A stretch of DNA of 64,000 nt, taken from positions 6,076,924 to 6,140,923 of the forward strand of contig NC_091023.1 of NCBI RefSeq assembly GCF_041296385.1. The letters run 5' to 3'. The notes under the pieces are model-generated. The model saw only the letters and a program-made list of their open reading frames with translations. It had not been told where the DNA came from and did not search any database. Source of the DNA: Aphelocoma coerulescens (lineage: Eukaryota; Chordata; Aves; Passeriformes; Corvidae). Positions 14,501-27,300 of this stretch are shown in pieces. Numbering within the stretch: the first letter of the stretch is position 1; each line of letters opens with the position of its first letter. A program made the translations under genes and the position numbers.

Positions 14501-15842
14501 CACATTAAGACAGGTGCAATAAATGATTTATTCATCTGGATCACCTTGTTCCAGAGATAAAGACATCCACAAACACCATCATAAGTCAGTGTATAATACA
14601 CACTTGCTTTAACTACACTATTCAATTACTGATTTCCTGCAGTTCAAGTAGTTCTTATATATTCTGTCTCCTCTATCTTGTGCAATGTACTGCCATTTAC
14701 TAAATTCACTTGAGGAAACCTATGGCCTACTGCCCTACATTAAAGCCCTCCTAATTAATTACAGATATTCTTCCAGGACTCTGTTCTGGATCAATGGGAG
14801 AAAAAAAAAAAATGTGTCCCATACTTTTCCTTTGTTTTTCTATTTCCACACCACATCTAATGGCTGTTGTATTGAAATCCTATGCTGAATGTAATGAGAT
14901 GCAAGACTCTTCTGCATCCATGGTTACTATTTACTAACAAAACTGATGATGTCAGGAATTTAATTAGCTTGTTTCTAGCACAGAGATTTTAAACCATGAA
15001 ATCATTAAAGTGTCTAATCTTTTCTTTGTTTGCATTTTATAAAAAAGTAAACCCCAAACTAAACACCATTCCTGTCACAGAGAGCTGAGCTCCTCAGGGT
15101 TTGCCAGGCACAACACTCTAACAGGTTTAAGAGTAATTAACACAAGCTATTCCACACACTATTATTTTTTCAAACTACACCACAGCAGCAGCTGCTACTA
15201 GCACTGTTGGGCTTCAAGATTGTACCAGTGTTTTTATTACAAATCCTTACTTTCAAGATTTATAACTTGGCTGTAAAAACGAGCTTCAGGCTAAAATTTG
15301 GCATACATGCTGCAGGAATTTGTTTTTAAACACCAAAGTTGTCATAAACCTGCATAGAGTTGGGATGTACCAGGATACCCCATGACCTAGCACTACAGAG
15401 AGGAGTGGGTCCAGGGGCTGTGGAAATATCCCATGTCTCTACTCAACCTGGCTTTCACCCATCTAATTCCTGTGCACCCCCCTTCCATGGGAGTCCTCTC
15501 CTGCTTGCCCCACTGCCAGGGGCTGCACAGCCTTTATGGGAGCAAAACTTGCTTGGCCTCAAGGAGGATCCAGCCTAGAGGTCAGTGTATGGAAGGACAC
15601 TGATCTCCTCACACTGCTGCTCTGGGCAAAGCCTTTCCAAGGTCCAGCCGTTCTTTAGAGAGCCAACAATGAGGCCACCAAGCACAAGGCAGCCAGTTTC
15701 AGAAATCCACTTCACCTGTGACCTGAGAAAGGTTCACTTCCAGGGTGTGACAAAGTGAACTGCAGTCACCTACCCATGTGCCTATTTATACTTTTATTTT
15801 TGTCAGACCCTTACAGCCTTCAGAGATCCTTCAGTAAGAACA

Positions 15843-15853
15843 CCCCCCCCCCC
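15843..15853. repeat. Homopolymer run of 11 C
   Basis: Eleven uninterrupted cytosines in otherwise mixed sequence. Such a run is prone to slippage and sequencing error, so its exact length should be treated with caution. Confidence 0.85.
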
Positions 15854-16770
15854 ACCATGCTACTGCTGCCTGCAGCAACTCCATGTTAAAGGAATAAGGA
15901 TGGGAGAAGACAAAGCAGCTCCCACCCTGCCAGCTCAGCTCACAAACGTGGGACCCCACAATACTCCAAGGTGGGATAATCAGAGGGTTCTGTGCAGAGA
16001 TGCAGCCTATGATCACCCAGGGACAGAGACCACAGGATTACCAACAAGCAAGAAAGTACAGGTAACTGGTATCTGTTACACTCTCTGTTCTAAGCTAACT
16101 GAAGGAGAGCAGCACTGAACATGGTCCTTGTCCCCGCTTTTATAAACTAACACACCTGAAACCCAAGGTAATCAGAAAAGATTCTTCCTTCAGCAAGACT
16201 TAAGTCAGAAAAAATTAACACCAATATTTTTTTGCATAATATCGAGAGTTTCCACTGGCTGCTCTGAAGGTGGGCTGGAAATGCTGCTCTTCCCCATCAG
16301 CATCATACTCACATCAAACTCTGGGCCACCTGTTATGTCTCCTGCTTATGCTGCTCACCAGCTGAATAGCTGTGTATTCATCACCTCTGCATGAAACCCA
16401 CTCTGCACAATGCAGCCAGGGTCCCCCCAAGGAGGCCACTATAGTACAGACAAGTGACAAATGTGAGGATTACTGTAATGCCCTCGGGAGAATTAGAGCA
16501 TGCCAGGAAAACTCAGTCCTATTCATCTCTACAAAAGGGATAAAACCATTCTTTATCACTATTACCACCAAAGCTTCTTAATGTACAAAGCCAGAGGTAT
16601 CCTGTCAAAAAGCAGTAGGATATCAGACAAACTAAAGAACTCCATTAAACCCAAATTTCCCAGAGTCATGTTTCTGGAGTTTTGACATCTTCCTCTTTGT
16701 CATCAGGAGTAGAAATTTCATGAAAGGGTTTGAAGTTCTAAGTGACAGGAATGCGATCACACTTAAGAGT

Positions 16771-16825
16771 AAAAAAAAAAAAAAAAAAAAGAAAAGAAAA
16801 AACCAAGATTAAAAAAAAAAAAAAA
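16771..16825. repeat. A-rich tract, two poly(A) runs
   Basis: Twenty consecutive A, then gaaaagaaaaaaccaagatt, then fifteen more A. Poly(A) can mark the end of a retroposed copy, but I see no recognisable SINE, LINE or processed gene immediately to the left and no obvious target duplication. I call it simple low-complexity sequence. Confidence 0.75.
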
Positions 16826-19800
16826 TCAAAGGTATAACTTCAAAAGAAAAATAGGCTAGGAGTCAAACTCAAGTAAATCAACAAATGGAATTGGTAAAGG
16901 CCCCAAATAAGCATTTTCCTGAGCATATCCTTTTGAACAGAAAGCTGTTGAAAGGTAGATTGGAAGAAGATCATTGCATTGGAGTTTTAAGATAGTGGTT
17001 TAGTTTTGTCATGTAAGATAAAAGCAACTCAGATTTACTGCTACTTCATGTAGCAAGATCCTCATGAAATTCAAGATAAATACTGAAGAGGATTGCAGTG
17101 GGGTAAGAGGGTTTTTATTTGTAAATGATTAAACTTCTAACAAATGCTGTGGTGTTTTGGTGAAAGCCTTTTGCTAATCTTAGCAAATTATTTTGCTTGC
17201 AAAAGAAACCAGAACCTGAAGTTTCTTCAGTTCAAACACGCTTATTTTCTGTATTATTCCCTAAACTTTCATTTGAAGATTAAAGTATTTAACACAGAGG
17301 TTCTTTTCAAATTGTTGGGTTTTTTAAAATTTCCAACTTTAAAAATGAGACTGCAGTTGAAGTTCATTGTACTTAATTTTTGAATCACGAGAAATATTGG
17401 TGGAAATAAACTGAACCAAAGATGTGATCATCCTACATCCCAGAAAGACTGCATGGGTGCCCTGAATAACCTGAGTTAGCATGTTAGGAATGCTTGTACA
17501 CCTGAGTTTGGACAGTCTATCTCCTCAAGTCTGTCTGTGTAGATTACTTTGCAAAGCCAGTTCTGTTATTCAGAGAGCTCTGAAGACAGTGCCCATCTCT
17601 GTACAGCTCAGTCTCTAAGCTTATTGGTAAAGGCCAGTCCCCAACAAACTCAAAATCCTTTCACTCAATTTCTTAACAGCCTTGTGCCAGTCCTCCAGAA
17701 ACAAGAAGGAAATAATCTGTTCTTGTATAAGACAGAAATAATAATGGAAGAGACTTGTGGACAGAAGGATGGATGCCTGTACAGTGTCCCCTGACATGTT
17801 CAGTTCCACACCCTGCAGTGGCAGATGAAGGCTGCCTGCGCATCTATACCGACACACATGCTAGGGGATTTAAATGCAAGTGCAGCACCCATTTCTAGCA
17901 ATATTCCCCTCAAATGAATTCAGCCCCTGCCTCAGGGCTGGCCCTGGCCATCACAGGCCTCAGTCAGAGAGGAAAGGCCTCTCTTGGGTGGAAAGCAGCC
18001 ATTTTCCAGAGGAGAGCTGGTGCTCCCACTGCCCTCAGCACCACACCTGGCACACTGAAGGGGTGGCACACAACCACACCATGCCCCCGGAACAGCTCTG
18101 CATAGCACTCGAAACTCAGTGACAGTGTTTTGTCATTTAGATTTTGCTTCCCCATTTTTCCAAGGCAAGACTCCCAAAATGAATGAAGGGGACTCCTGCA
18201 TGTCACTATTTGTGAATGGGGCCCACATCAGGACTTCTAACCCCAGAGCTTTCTACACTCCAGCAGTGGAGCCACCAAGGTGTTCCTAAGGACAGCTGGA
18301 AGAACCTGCAGGCAAAAGACTTGGCAACAGCCACTTTTGCAGAAATGCTTTAAATAAAGAGATGCCTCATTGCTCATAAGTCACCTTAAAGCAGCAGGCA
18401 GAGAGGACACTGAAGATGAATCTGAGTGAGTAGCTATTACCTTAGTGAATGACAAAGGCTGTTCTAACTGAGCATTTAATTACTTTGACCTTGTAATAAA
18501 AAGCATCCCCTTTATATTTGTTCCAGGTTTGCATAATCAGTTTCTTTCCTCTTTGATCACTTAACTGCATGCATTTCTCCTGCACAGAGCTTTGCTATTG
18601 TTCCCATCAGAGGCCAAAACGCCACTGTGCACTGTTATTGCACAAAAAGCAGAAACAGCAAGTTTGGGCATTCTGCCATTGCCATTTCACTTATTTTCAT
18701 CTTAAGTGCAAAATGTTCTTTGTTTGGCAAAGAATAAGATGTGTGTGTCACAGTGGGGAGGGCAAAAATATGAGCTGAAAGTCAAGCAGGGTACATTGTG
18801 CTCACCATGCTGTGTTTTTGTGGGCTGAAAGTCACCCATGATGAGCGGATCCAAGACTCACCGTGGAAAAAAAAGAAATAAAATCAAATAAGAAGCAAAG
18901 TAAAAACCCTTGGAAAAATCTCGCACCACCACCTCAAGACATACAGATAGTGAAGAATTGCCAAGATACCCTGGTCTTTACTATTGGAGACTGATCTTTT
19001 AAGCACTTGTTTTGTCAAAGGGACAGAGCAAAGGAGAGTTATCAGAAAGGAAAGTATAGCTTTCAGCACACTTGTGTTACTTTCTGCCTTCCACCAGAAA
19101 AAATAGGATGAACACAGGTAAAAGCATAGGAAGAAGCATTAGGGCTAGCAAAGAGAAATGGCTTAAATCTGTGGTAGCTGGAAGGTCCTTAAAATGGCTG
19201 CTTAGTTAATGTGTTCCAAAACCACAGTGCAGGGTAAGGGCCTGAAGCCAAAAGGGAAGAATACAGCTTGTCTCATCAAGTAAGAATTGAAGACTCCAAG
19301 CTTCCCTTCGCACTGTGCCATGGTAAGAGGTGGTAAGTATAAAAATGCTGCAGATGCATAACAAAACAAGTCTGAGTGGTTTAAGTATTTCTTCCACTAG
19401 AATGATGGCACAAGGGAAGGCAGATCATAGTTTCAGAAAGGAGGAAAAGCAGCTGTAATTAATTTCAGCAGCAAAGAATCAGTAGCAAGACCAAAAGAGA
19501 GAAATACATTTGTGTAAGTGAGGAGTCTCTGGAGAGGCAGTGTCAACATATTCTAACTGTGCCTCAGAAGAGATAAGACTGATCCAGAAACTCATCCCAG
19601 AAAGATCCTAAATGAACAGAACCTTTACAATATGGCCCAAAAAAGAGCCTAAAGTAATCTGAAAAAAATCCCTTTTAACTGTTATTTGGTAGGACATTCT
19701 CTAATTCATCAGTAGAAGTTAATCACCATTAGCAGTCACTGCCAATTACTTCAGCTGAAGAATATAAGTCGTATCTGCCAAGACACAAAACTGAAGTACC

Positions 19801-20420
19801 AAAACTAACATCCAAGCCTGGAATAACTGAGATCTCCATTCAGTTTAGAGCACAGGAAAAGACTTAAAGGCCCATTTCAAAGAGAGAATAAAGGAGCAGA
19901 TAAGGGTAGAAGAGTATACTCAGCTATGACATACATTAAAATGTTGTTTTAGTTTAAACCTTTTAAATCAAATCTATATAGATCTTAATGGGAATTTTAG
20001 GAGTTATAGAAAGCCAGGTGTCATCACAAAGCATCACTGCCTTCAGTTCTGTGGGACTTTGTTTGTGAACTGAGATTGACAGATAACAGTTCTCATCACC
20101 CTGCTCCTTTCTCACCAAACTGTGCAGCACAAGCTCTATTCCTGGCCCTCAGAGTACAGTGCCTGAGACAAAGGGGCTCTGAACTCAGATCATCAGTAAC
20201 ATGCACAAGATAAGCAGCAGTAAGATAACCCACAAAACCAGCTTCTAGGAAGACTGTAGCTGTACAAGAAAGCCTAAATTCAACCCCTCTTCTGCCAAAA
20301 TACAGAGAACTGTTTAGTCACTAATGGTCCTAATGATTAATTTAAACAAAAAAAGTGTTTTATGTTCTCAAATTGGTTCATACATGAAGCATATTGGACA
20401 CCATGCCCTAGGAAACAGTG

Positions 20421-20445
20421 CTTTCCTTTTCTCTTGAAAGGAAAG
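20421..20445. other. Perfect 9-bp hairpin, purine/pyrimidine arms
   Basis: The arms ctttccttt (20421-20429) and aaaggaaag (20437-20445) are exact complements around a seven-base loop. One arm is all pyrimidine and the other all purine. It may be a chance structure or a relic of a small repeat, and nothing nearby gives it a function. Confidence 0.55.
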
Positions 20446-20932
20446 GATGTTGTATCAGCAGCCTGACTGCAGACTTTCCTCTAGGGCTGAACTGCTGCCA
20501 CATTATGCAGATTGACTTGTGCTTGGAGAAGGGCACTAGACAGAGCTCACAGGGTGTTTCACAGAGGCAGCATCTGCATACCTAAATATCTCCTATGGAT
20601 ATCTAATATTAAGTGTAAAGTACTTGAAACCTTTAGGAGCAGGGACAGGTTGAAGTTCATCTTGCTTTTTAGTTCTGCTGCAGACCATCACACTGAAGGT
20701 CTCTCTATGCCTCTGTGGTCATTTAAAAATAGGAATAAAATGCCTCCATCCACATACTTTTAGGTTATAAAACCTCTGTGTTACGTGTCTGAGTTACTGT
20801 GTTACTGTCCAGGGTGAGAAAGATGCTCAGCCCTGCAAATGGAAGGGTGAAATAATGTAATTTTTGAGACATCCAGCCCCTTTCAAAGTTTGTCTAAAAA
20901 GAGTTTCCAGAAATATTGAGCTATTTCACAGG

Positions 20933-21044
20933 GTCACAGAATCATTAGGGTTGGAAGGGACCTCCAGAGATTATCCAGTCCATCCCCCCTGTCTAGAGCA
21001 CATGACACAGGAACACATCCAGGTGGGCTTTGAATGTCTTTTCA
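20933..21044 (-). mobile_element. CR1 LINE 3' fragment
   Basis: The left edge carries the CR1-type tail on the minus strand (gtcacagaatcattagggtt), followed by ttggaagggacctccagaga and, further on, caggtgggctttgaatgtct. These are diagnostic words of the 3' untranslated part of chicken-repeat-1 elements. The octamer-like tail on the left means the element lies on the minus strand. Only about 110 bp remain, so it is a 5'-truncated dead copy, as most CR1 insertions are. Similarity to the remembered consensus fades near 21045. Confidence 0.85.
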
Positions 21045-24000
21045 AATTAATCCTTCCCATTAGAATGGATCAAAACAGGTTGAAGTGAAGAAGACAATCA
21101 GTTTTTCGAGCAAGAAGGCATTGAGTTTCTATGAAGCTGTCTGAAGAACCGAGACAAACATGAATTGCCTCTCCATTTAATGTAGCACTTATTCCTTGCC
21201 CCCTTGATCAAGAGAGTGGACTTTCCATAGATCCTAATTTCACTTTGTTCACAGGAACAATTCCACATCGTACCTCGCACAGGCTACTTTCAGGTAAAAA
21301 CAGAGTGCAAAATAAGTAGATACAAGATTTTTTTTTTTAAATTTTTCAAATGAAACAAAGATTGTTTAAAGTTTGTCTTTTTTCATCAAATCACGTTGTG
21401 ATACTTTGCTGCACTCATTCTGAGAGTCTCTGAGTGCCATGATGTCTAATGCATGTGTAAGTGCTCCCTTGGTTATAGCAGCCCACTGAACATGGGGAAA
21501 TGGGATGGCTCTGGTCTCCAGAGTCTGACTAGATCCCTCAATGCCTGCTGCTGAGCAAGAACTCACAAAACTACAAAGGCAGGTTGAGTTTTCTGTAGCT
21601 TGAGTGGACTGGATGTGGCTGGCAGTAGAAATTCAGCAGGAGCCCTTGGCTCAAACACTCTGGGGCAGCTCCTGCAGAACCTGGCGAAAGCCTGCATGGT
21701 GAGGCTCCTCTGAGCTCGTGGCATCACGGCTGCTCTGAACAAGCTGGGGTTAGTACTAAGCTGGGAGCACATACTTGTGATGTGACTGCAACAGCAGGAG
21801 GGCTGTACTCAATGACACAGATGACTTCCCATCTCAAAAAACAGCAGGGACATGTATCACTATCCAAGAGTTTCAGAGTCCTGGTTTATGCAAGCGTGCC
21901 AGGGTGAATGAAATAGAGATTCAGAGCACTTTGTGCTGACTGGAGCACACTGTGAAGAGCCTGAACTTCAAAATCTGCTCACAAACTCTGTAGCCATATG
22001 AATAGGCAAGGACTGTTACTGATTGCTCAACACACTCATTTTGCTACCTGCTGAAGTTAAAAAGCATTGCAGTGGACCCTCTCCCTGGCAGCCCTAATAC
22101 TATCCATTTCTTTACCAAATAGATAGAAAGCAGCTTTGTAAAGCTATCTGTAAAATTTTCCAATACTTCAGCTACAGGGTTACAGGGTCTGCAACCCAGA
22201 TGGGTTGCTGCTATTCTCAGTGAAATATACTATTAATTAGCTGCTGACAGCACAAACCAGCTTTAAGCTGTACAGTTGGAGGAGGGTGGGGAAGACAACA
22301 AATGAATCTGATCTTCAGGGGACAAGATAGAAAGGTAACAGATGTTGATGTGCCATGACCTTGGTCTCATCACTGTTCCTGTAGGACTAATGTAAATAAA
22401 ATTTAACAACCAAAGAAAAAAAGTGAGAGGGATTCATCTGTAACAGCTACCAGCTATGCTCCAGCACTTTGGCAGATGATAAAAGCAAGGGTTAGGTCCT
22501 CAATGTGAGCACAGTGGAGCTGTACTGAGTGCCAGGTGAAGATCTCCAAACACACAGCATGGACATGACCCAGCAGTACCAGCACAGCTCTGGCAGGATC
22601 ACACGTGAGGAAAAGGCCTGTTATTCCATCCCTTCCACCAGTGAGGGATACCATACACTCAGGAGAAATGAGAAGATAGAGTGCCTTAAAGTCATTAAAC
22701 AGCCCTTAACCCCTGGGTAGCCCACTGATGCATGCACAGCCTCAAGTCTGGCTTCCTCATGAACAAGGAAAGTGTCCTGTACCTCCCTTTTACAAGTCAG
22801 CCTGGAGAGTCAGATGCAAATACCACCTAATCCTTGTATTTCTGAAGTTCATGAAACAAAACTAGAATTAAAAACAAACAAGCAGCACAGATGACTGCTC
22901 AGACCGCAACTGCAGCAGTGAACATCTAATACAGAAACCAAACTCTAAGGTACCTACATATGCTATGGGCAGCAATCATGACATAAATCCACAAAACATC
23001 TAACAGGGAAAACCACTTGGGACTACCATGGCCACAAGAACAGCTGAGAAAAATGTCTGAAGAAAGAGAAGAGGCTAAGAACCAGCAATAGAGGTCTGAG
23101 ATCAGGGAAGGTAGATATGGGAAGCATTAATATGCCATTCAGTTGGCAAGAATTGTTCCACTTTTCTGCCAATCCAGGCTGATTTATGACTTCCAAGAAA
23201 CTAGGATCATATCTGGATGCTCAGCACACCACCAAGTTGAGGCCTTGAAGGAGGTCTTTTAAAAGTAGCTATGATCAGACCTGTAAGACTGAGAATAAAC
23301 AGAAGAACAGCATACTCCTATTGCTCTTTGTCCTGTCCTCACAAATTCCATTTCATGTGACTAATCAGACAGAACAAGCACTCCTGGAAGCAAGATGTCA
23401 CAGCTGATGAGTCAGCAGATTATCAAGCACAAATTGTGCCAACTGATATCAGGATGAGCTGATGGCTTCGGAACAAGCTTGGTGTTATTCACATGTGGCT
23501 TTTGTGACACAACTTGTACTGGGAAAGGAAGGAGCTGAAGCATTCTTCACACTGCAGAACCCTCAGCAAGAGGAAAACTAACTCCTTTCTGATGCTGAAT
23601 CTATTCTTCTACTCTTCAGCCTCCTTGCTGACATCCAAACATCCAAAGTTACATGCAGGATGAGATCATGTCAGTGATCTCAATCTGAATGCTACCACAT
23701 GGGTTAATTGTTTTGCTGGCTCCCATGCTGAAAGTGGTTTAAATTTCCCACAAGTTCAGCAGTCCAATTTAAGAAAACAGCTATCCCCAAATTTTAGACA
23801 TTAATCTTGGGTGCAACTCCAGCACAATCAATGAGCCACAAGGTGGGGAAAAAAGGCAAATTCTTTTATCTCAGACAAGACTAAGGTTACATGGGCTACA
23901 GAAAGAAAAACTGCCTATTTTTTACAAGTCAAAAATGAAACTACACATTTGACAAAGAACAAAAACACAATCCAGTGCAAATGCCACAATTTAAAATGTA

Positions 24001-24280
24001 TGTGTCAACATCTCTATTTCACATAGACCAAGGAAACAGTAATATTTATGTGTTATAAATAAAACTTCCAGAATCTCTTTCTTGCCCCAAGTCATGGTCA
24101 AACTCATCTTGTCACAGATGTAATTCAAAGGTAAGGCTTTCTGTACATGAGGACTTAGACACCAAGGTTTTTATATATAAAAACTGACATCTGCAATCTG
24201 CAAGTATGGACACAAGAAGGATAAATAGCTTACAGCCATGAACTCTGTGCATGGGTAGTAATGACTAAGGTCTGGACTCA

Positions 24281-24292
24281 ACATATATACAC

Positions 24293-24323
<31 letters not shown>
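24281..24323. repeat. Compound (GT)n-(AT)n microsatellite
   Basis: An acatatatac lead-in, then about eight GT units, then a run of alternating AT to 24323. The alternating purine-pyrimidine composition can adopt unusual helical forms. It is typical vertebrate simple repeat sequence. Confidence 0.9.
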
Positions 24324-27300
24324 GGTTATATACAGAGACTGGACAGATTGCCTCTTGACCTGGAAGTAACACATACCTCTAGAAACTAGAAGGATCAAGC
24401 CCAGATTTGTGAGGGTATTTAAAGGACTTAAATATACAGGTAAATGCTGAATGGATTTTACAAAAGCTTCCTGAACATGCTAATATTTGCCTCACTGTAA
24501 AACAGCCTCTTTTGTTAAACTGTGCAAATCCCTGGTAGGAATTTACCCACATTTAGCTGCTCCAATGACTTTATGAATCTGTTTCCTTATCTTCCCCTAT
24601 TACATGTGTTGGCTCAAAGCCATCAGCAAACTAATGGGACAAATCTGAGTAAAACACCACTCAAAATATAAATAGGAAGAACAACTTGCTAATGGATAAA
24701 GAAGGAGATTATTTGAAGAAAACAGAAACGATTAGTGCAGACTGAATAAGCACATAATGAACAAATGGTTAGAAACATCATCAGCACAAGGACAGAGGAG
24801 CAGGTAACCATTTTATTACAGAAAAAGGCAAGATATAAAATTGGCAAAGCTAACTTTGTGTCACATGGCCTCTTCACACATTCACACCATGCAATGATAA
24901 AGTACCAACTCACATTCTGCCTGCTCCATCCTCTTCATGACACTGATACTAAATTTATCACTGGTTCCCACCCATTTTCTACAATGACCTTTCCCTCCCA
25001 AAACCTGCTTTAATGAAGTTTCCCTCTAACATACTGACACAGCAGAGCTGACTCATGTTTCTGTGCTGCTCATCTACCTTAAAAACAGCTTCAAGTTTTC
25101 ATCATCCACTCAGTTTTCAGGTTGAGGTATCAGCAGTATGACAGCGTGACTGATCTCATGTGGGATTACCATCTGCAGACACTCAGTTCCTCTGTTAGGA
25201 ATCCAGATTCATCCTAAGGCAAGCAGGTAAGAATCCAGAATACAACTCTATCTTAAAAACCAAATTTTCAGATCTCAGTGTCAGTGACCAAATAAGACAG
25301 AAGCCTGTTAAGGAAAGGTTAGAGGTAACTAGAAAACTAAATTATGCTTAGGGCTTCTGAGCATTTGTATTATTTGGGCTTCTCTACTTTGCATATGCTT
25401 CCTTACTAAAAAAGGCGACCTTAAAAAAAAGGGAAAACCCCAAATAATTACCTTTGCAGATGAAGCAACAGTTATAAGCCATACAGAAAATCACTACAAT
25501 ACACCAACAGAAACCAAGCTTTGTGCTCATTATAGGCATGTCATCAGATAGGAACAAAATATATGACTATAGGTGGGCAATCAAGCACTCAACTCTCTGG
25601 ATCTTTACTGAAGCCCCTCTGTCCACTGCCAACAACAAGTTGAAAGAAAAATATGTAGCTACTACCAACTGGCAGTTGCTTCCCCTGACTTGGGCCTCAT
25701 TGTAACAACAGTCATTAACTGGGATGCACTGAGAAGTTCACAGAACACCCAATAAGGCTCCAATTCTCTTTCCAAGTTAAATTCGAAGTTGTCTTGTGAT
25801 GGCTCTGTGGCCACCTCTGAGATACAAGGCAGGGGATGTCAGTCCAGTTCTTAATGAGGAGGTGACTATGCCACCACCAGCTTCACACTGATGCCTGCAG
25901 GTGTTTTGTTTGCAGCCTCAATAACCAGGTCAGGAGCTGACACCAGAGCTGACCCCTTCAGCTCTGACCTCACGGAGCCACCACACCAACACATTCACAT
26001 TATTATGACTAGATGTAAATTAGTAATAAAGTTACTGGGAAAAAGCTCTTAAATCAACCTTTAGCACCTATCAAACAAGATGGAACAAAAATAACATAGA
26101 CTAGACAACACAAGTAACTGGGATGCTTTTCACAACAAAAGGCCTTGTACTGCCATGGAGCCTGGACCAGCTCTGGGCCAGGTGAAGGCCAACAAAAAGC
26201 AGTGCAGGAGCTGTGCTACAAGGATTTTACAGAGCAAGTTCTAGAGTCTGACCTAACATGTAAGCAAACCCATTTGAACAGCCAATGATATTTTGATTTA
26301 GCTGATTAATTAACAAAATATAAAAGGTCAAAATGGCATGGTGGGGAATATTCACAGTGAGTGAAACTGCAACATGCCTACTGCCTGCAACAATTTAGCT
26401 ACTCGTTATTAAAAGGAACAGTGTGAGGAGCTGTTATATAAAGTGACAGGAAGAAACTTCCATTGAGGGAGAATAAGGATGATGAACATGTTGGAAGAGG
26501 TTATTCATCCATTCTCATTTGTGCTGTTTCCTCTGATCTCGAGGAAGCTAGCACTAAAAATAAAAAACCTCCTCAGAGTTTAACTAGGATTTTATCATCT
26601 GGTACCTTCTGTGTTTAAAGGAAATGCATCTGCTAAATTTGGAAATTAAATAGAAGGAAAAAATTATGGAGAACTCAATTTTGCTTATAACTTTTGCTCA
26701 ATAAACATGATTCCTCAACTGGTTGCATCAAACAGGTTGGCACAAGGTTTATTTGCCAGCTTCTTCTGTGATGTTATACAGGGAACAACCGTGCTTTTTC
26801 AGCAGACAGAGCCCAGTAATAACCCAAAACCCAGAGCAGATGCATTAAGCAATAGCTCAGCTTGCAGCTGAATGTTGTCTCAGATTCTCCTTCATACAAT
26901 TTAGTCACTCACAGAAATTGCAACAAGAGATCGCTATGTACATTAGGCAGCTTGCTCCAAACACTTAAAAACCAATTCTGAAGAAATATGCAGAGTTCCA
27001 TAGGTCTATACCTGATTCTTAAAGACTAGGAAACATACAACAAAATTACAAAAATCCTCATCTCTTTGAAAAACAAAGCTTATTTCTAGTCACAACTCCC
27101 CTTTCAAATTTTACCAGAGCAACTCCTGGGAATGCATTTTCCTAAGCATGTGGAAGATCAATACTGGGATTGCCCAGTGCAAGCCTAGAGTAACACCAGG
27201 GCTCATTCCAAGGGGCATGGCCAGAGCCACAAACCTCAGGCCACCATGGGGAAAGAGACTTGGCAGGAGGGCACTGGACACAGCACAAAACAACCCAACT

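Larger units (their letters stand above)
1..20932. other. Gene-poor non-coding block, left part
   Basis: I see no exon, RNA gene or full-length mobile element in this block apart from the short features listed separately (palindromic repeat at 394-478, tetranucleotide repeat at 7001-7015, hairpins at 11527-11557 and 20421-20445, C-run at 15843-15853, A-rich tract at 16771-16825). The sequence is mostly AT-rich with very few CpG dinucleotides, as expected for vertebrate intergenic or intronic DNA. Open frames here are under about 165 codons, occur on both strands over the same bases, and lack recognisable domains. Some exons may be hidden, because short exons cannot be recognised by eye without homology. 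Confidence 0.6.

Noticed and set aside
16771..16825. Poly(A) as the tail of a retroposed gene or SINE
   Set aside because: No recognisable source sequence to the left and no flanking target duplication could be seen.
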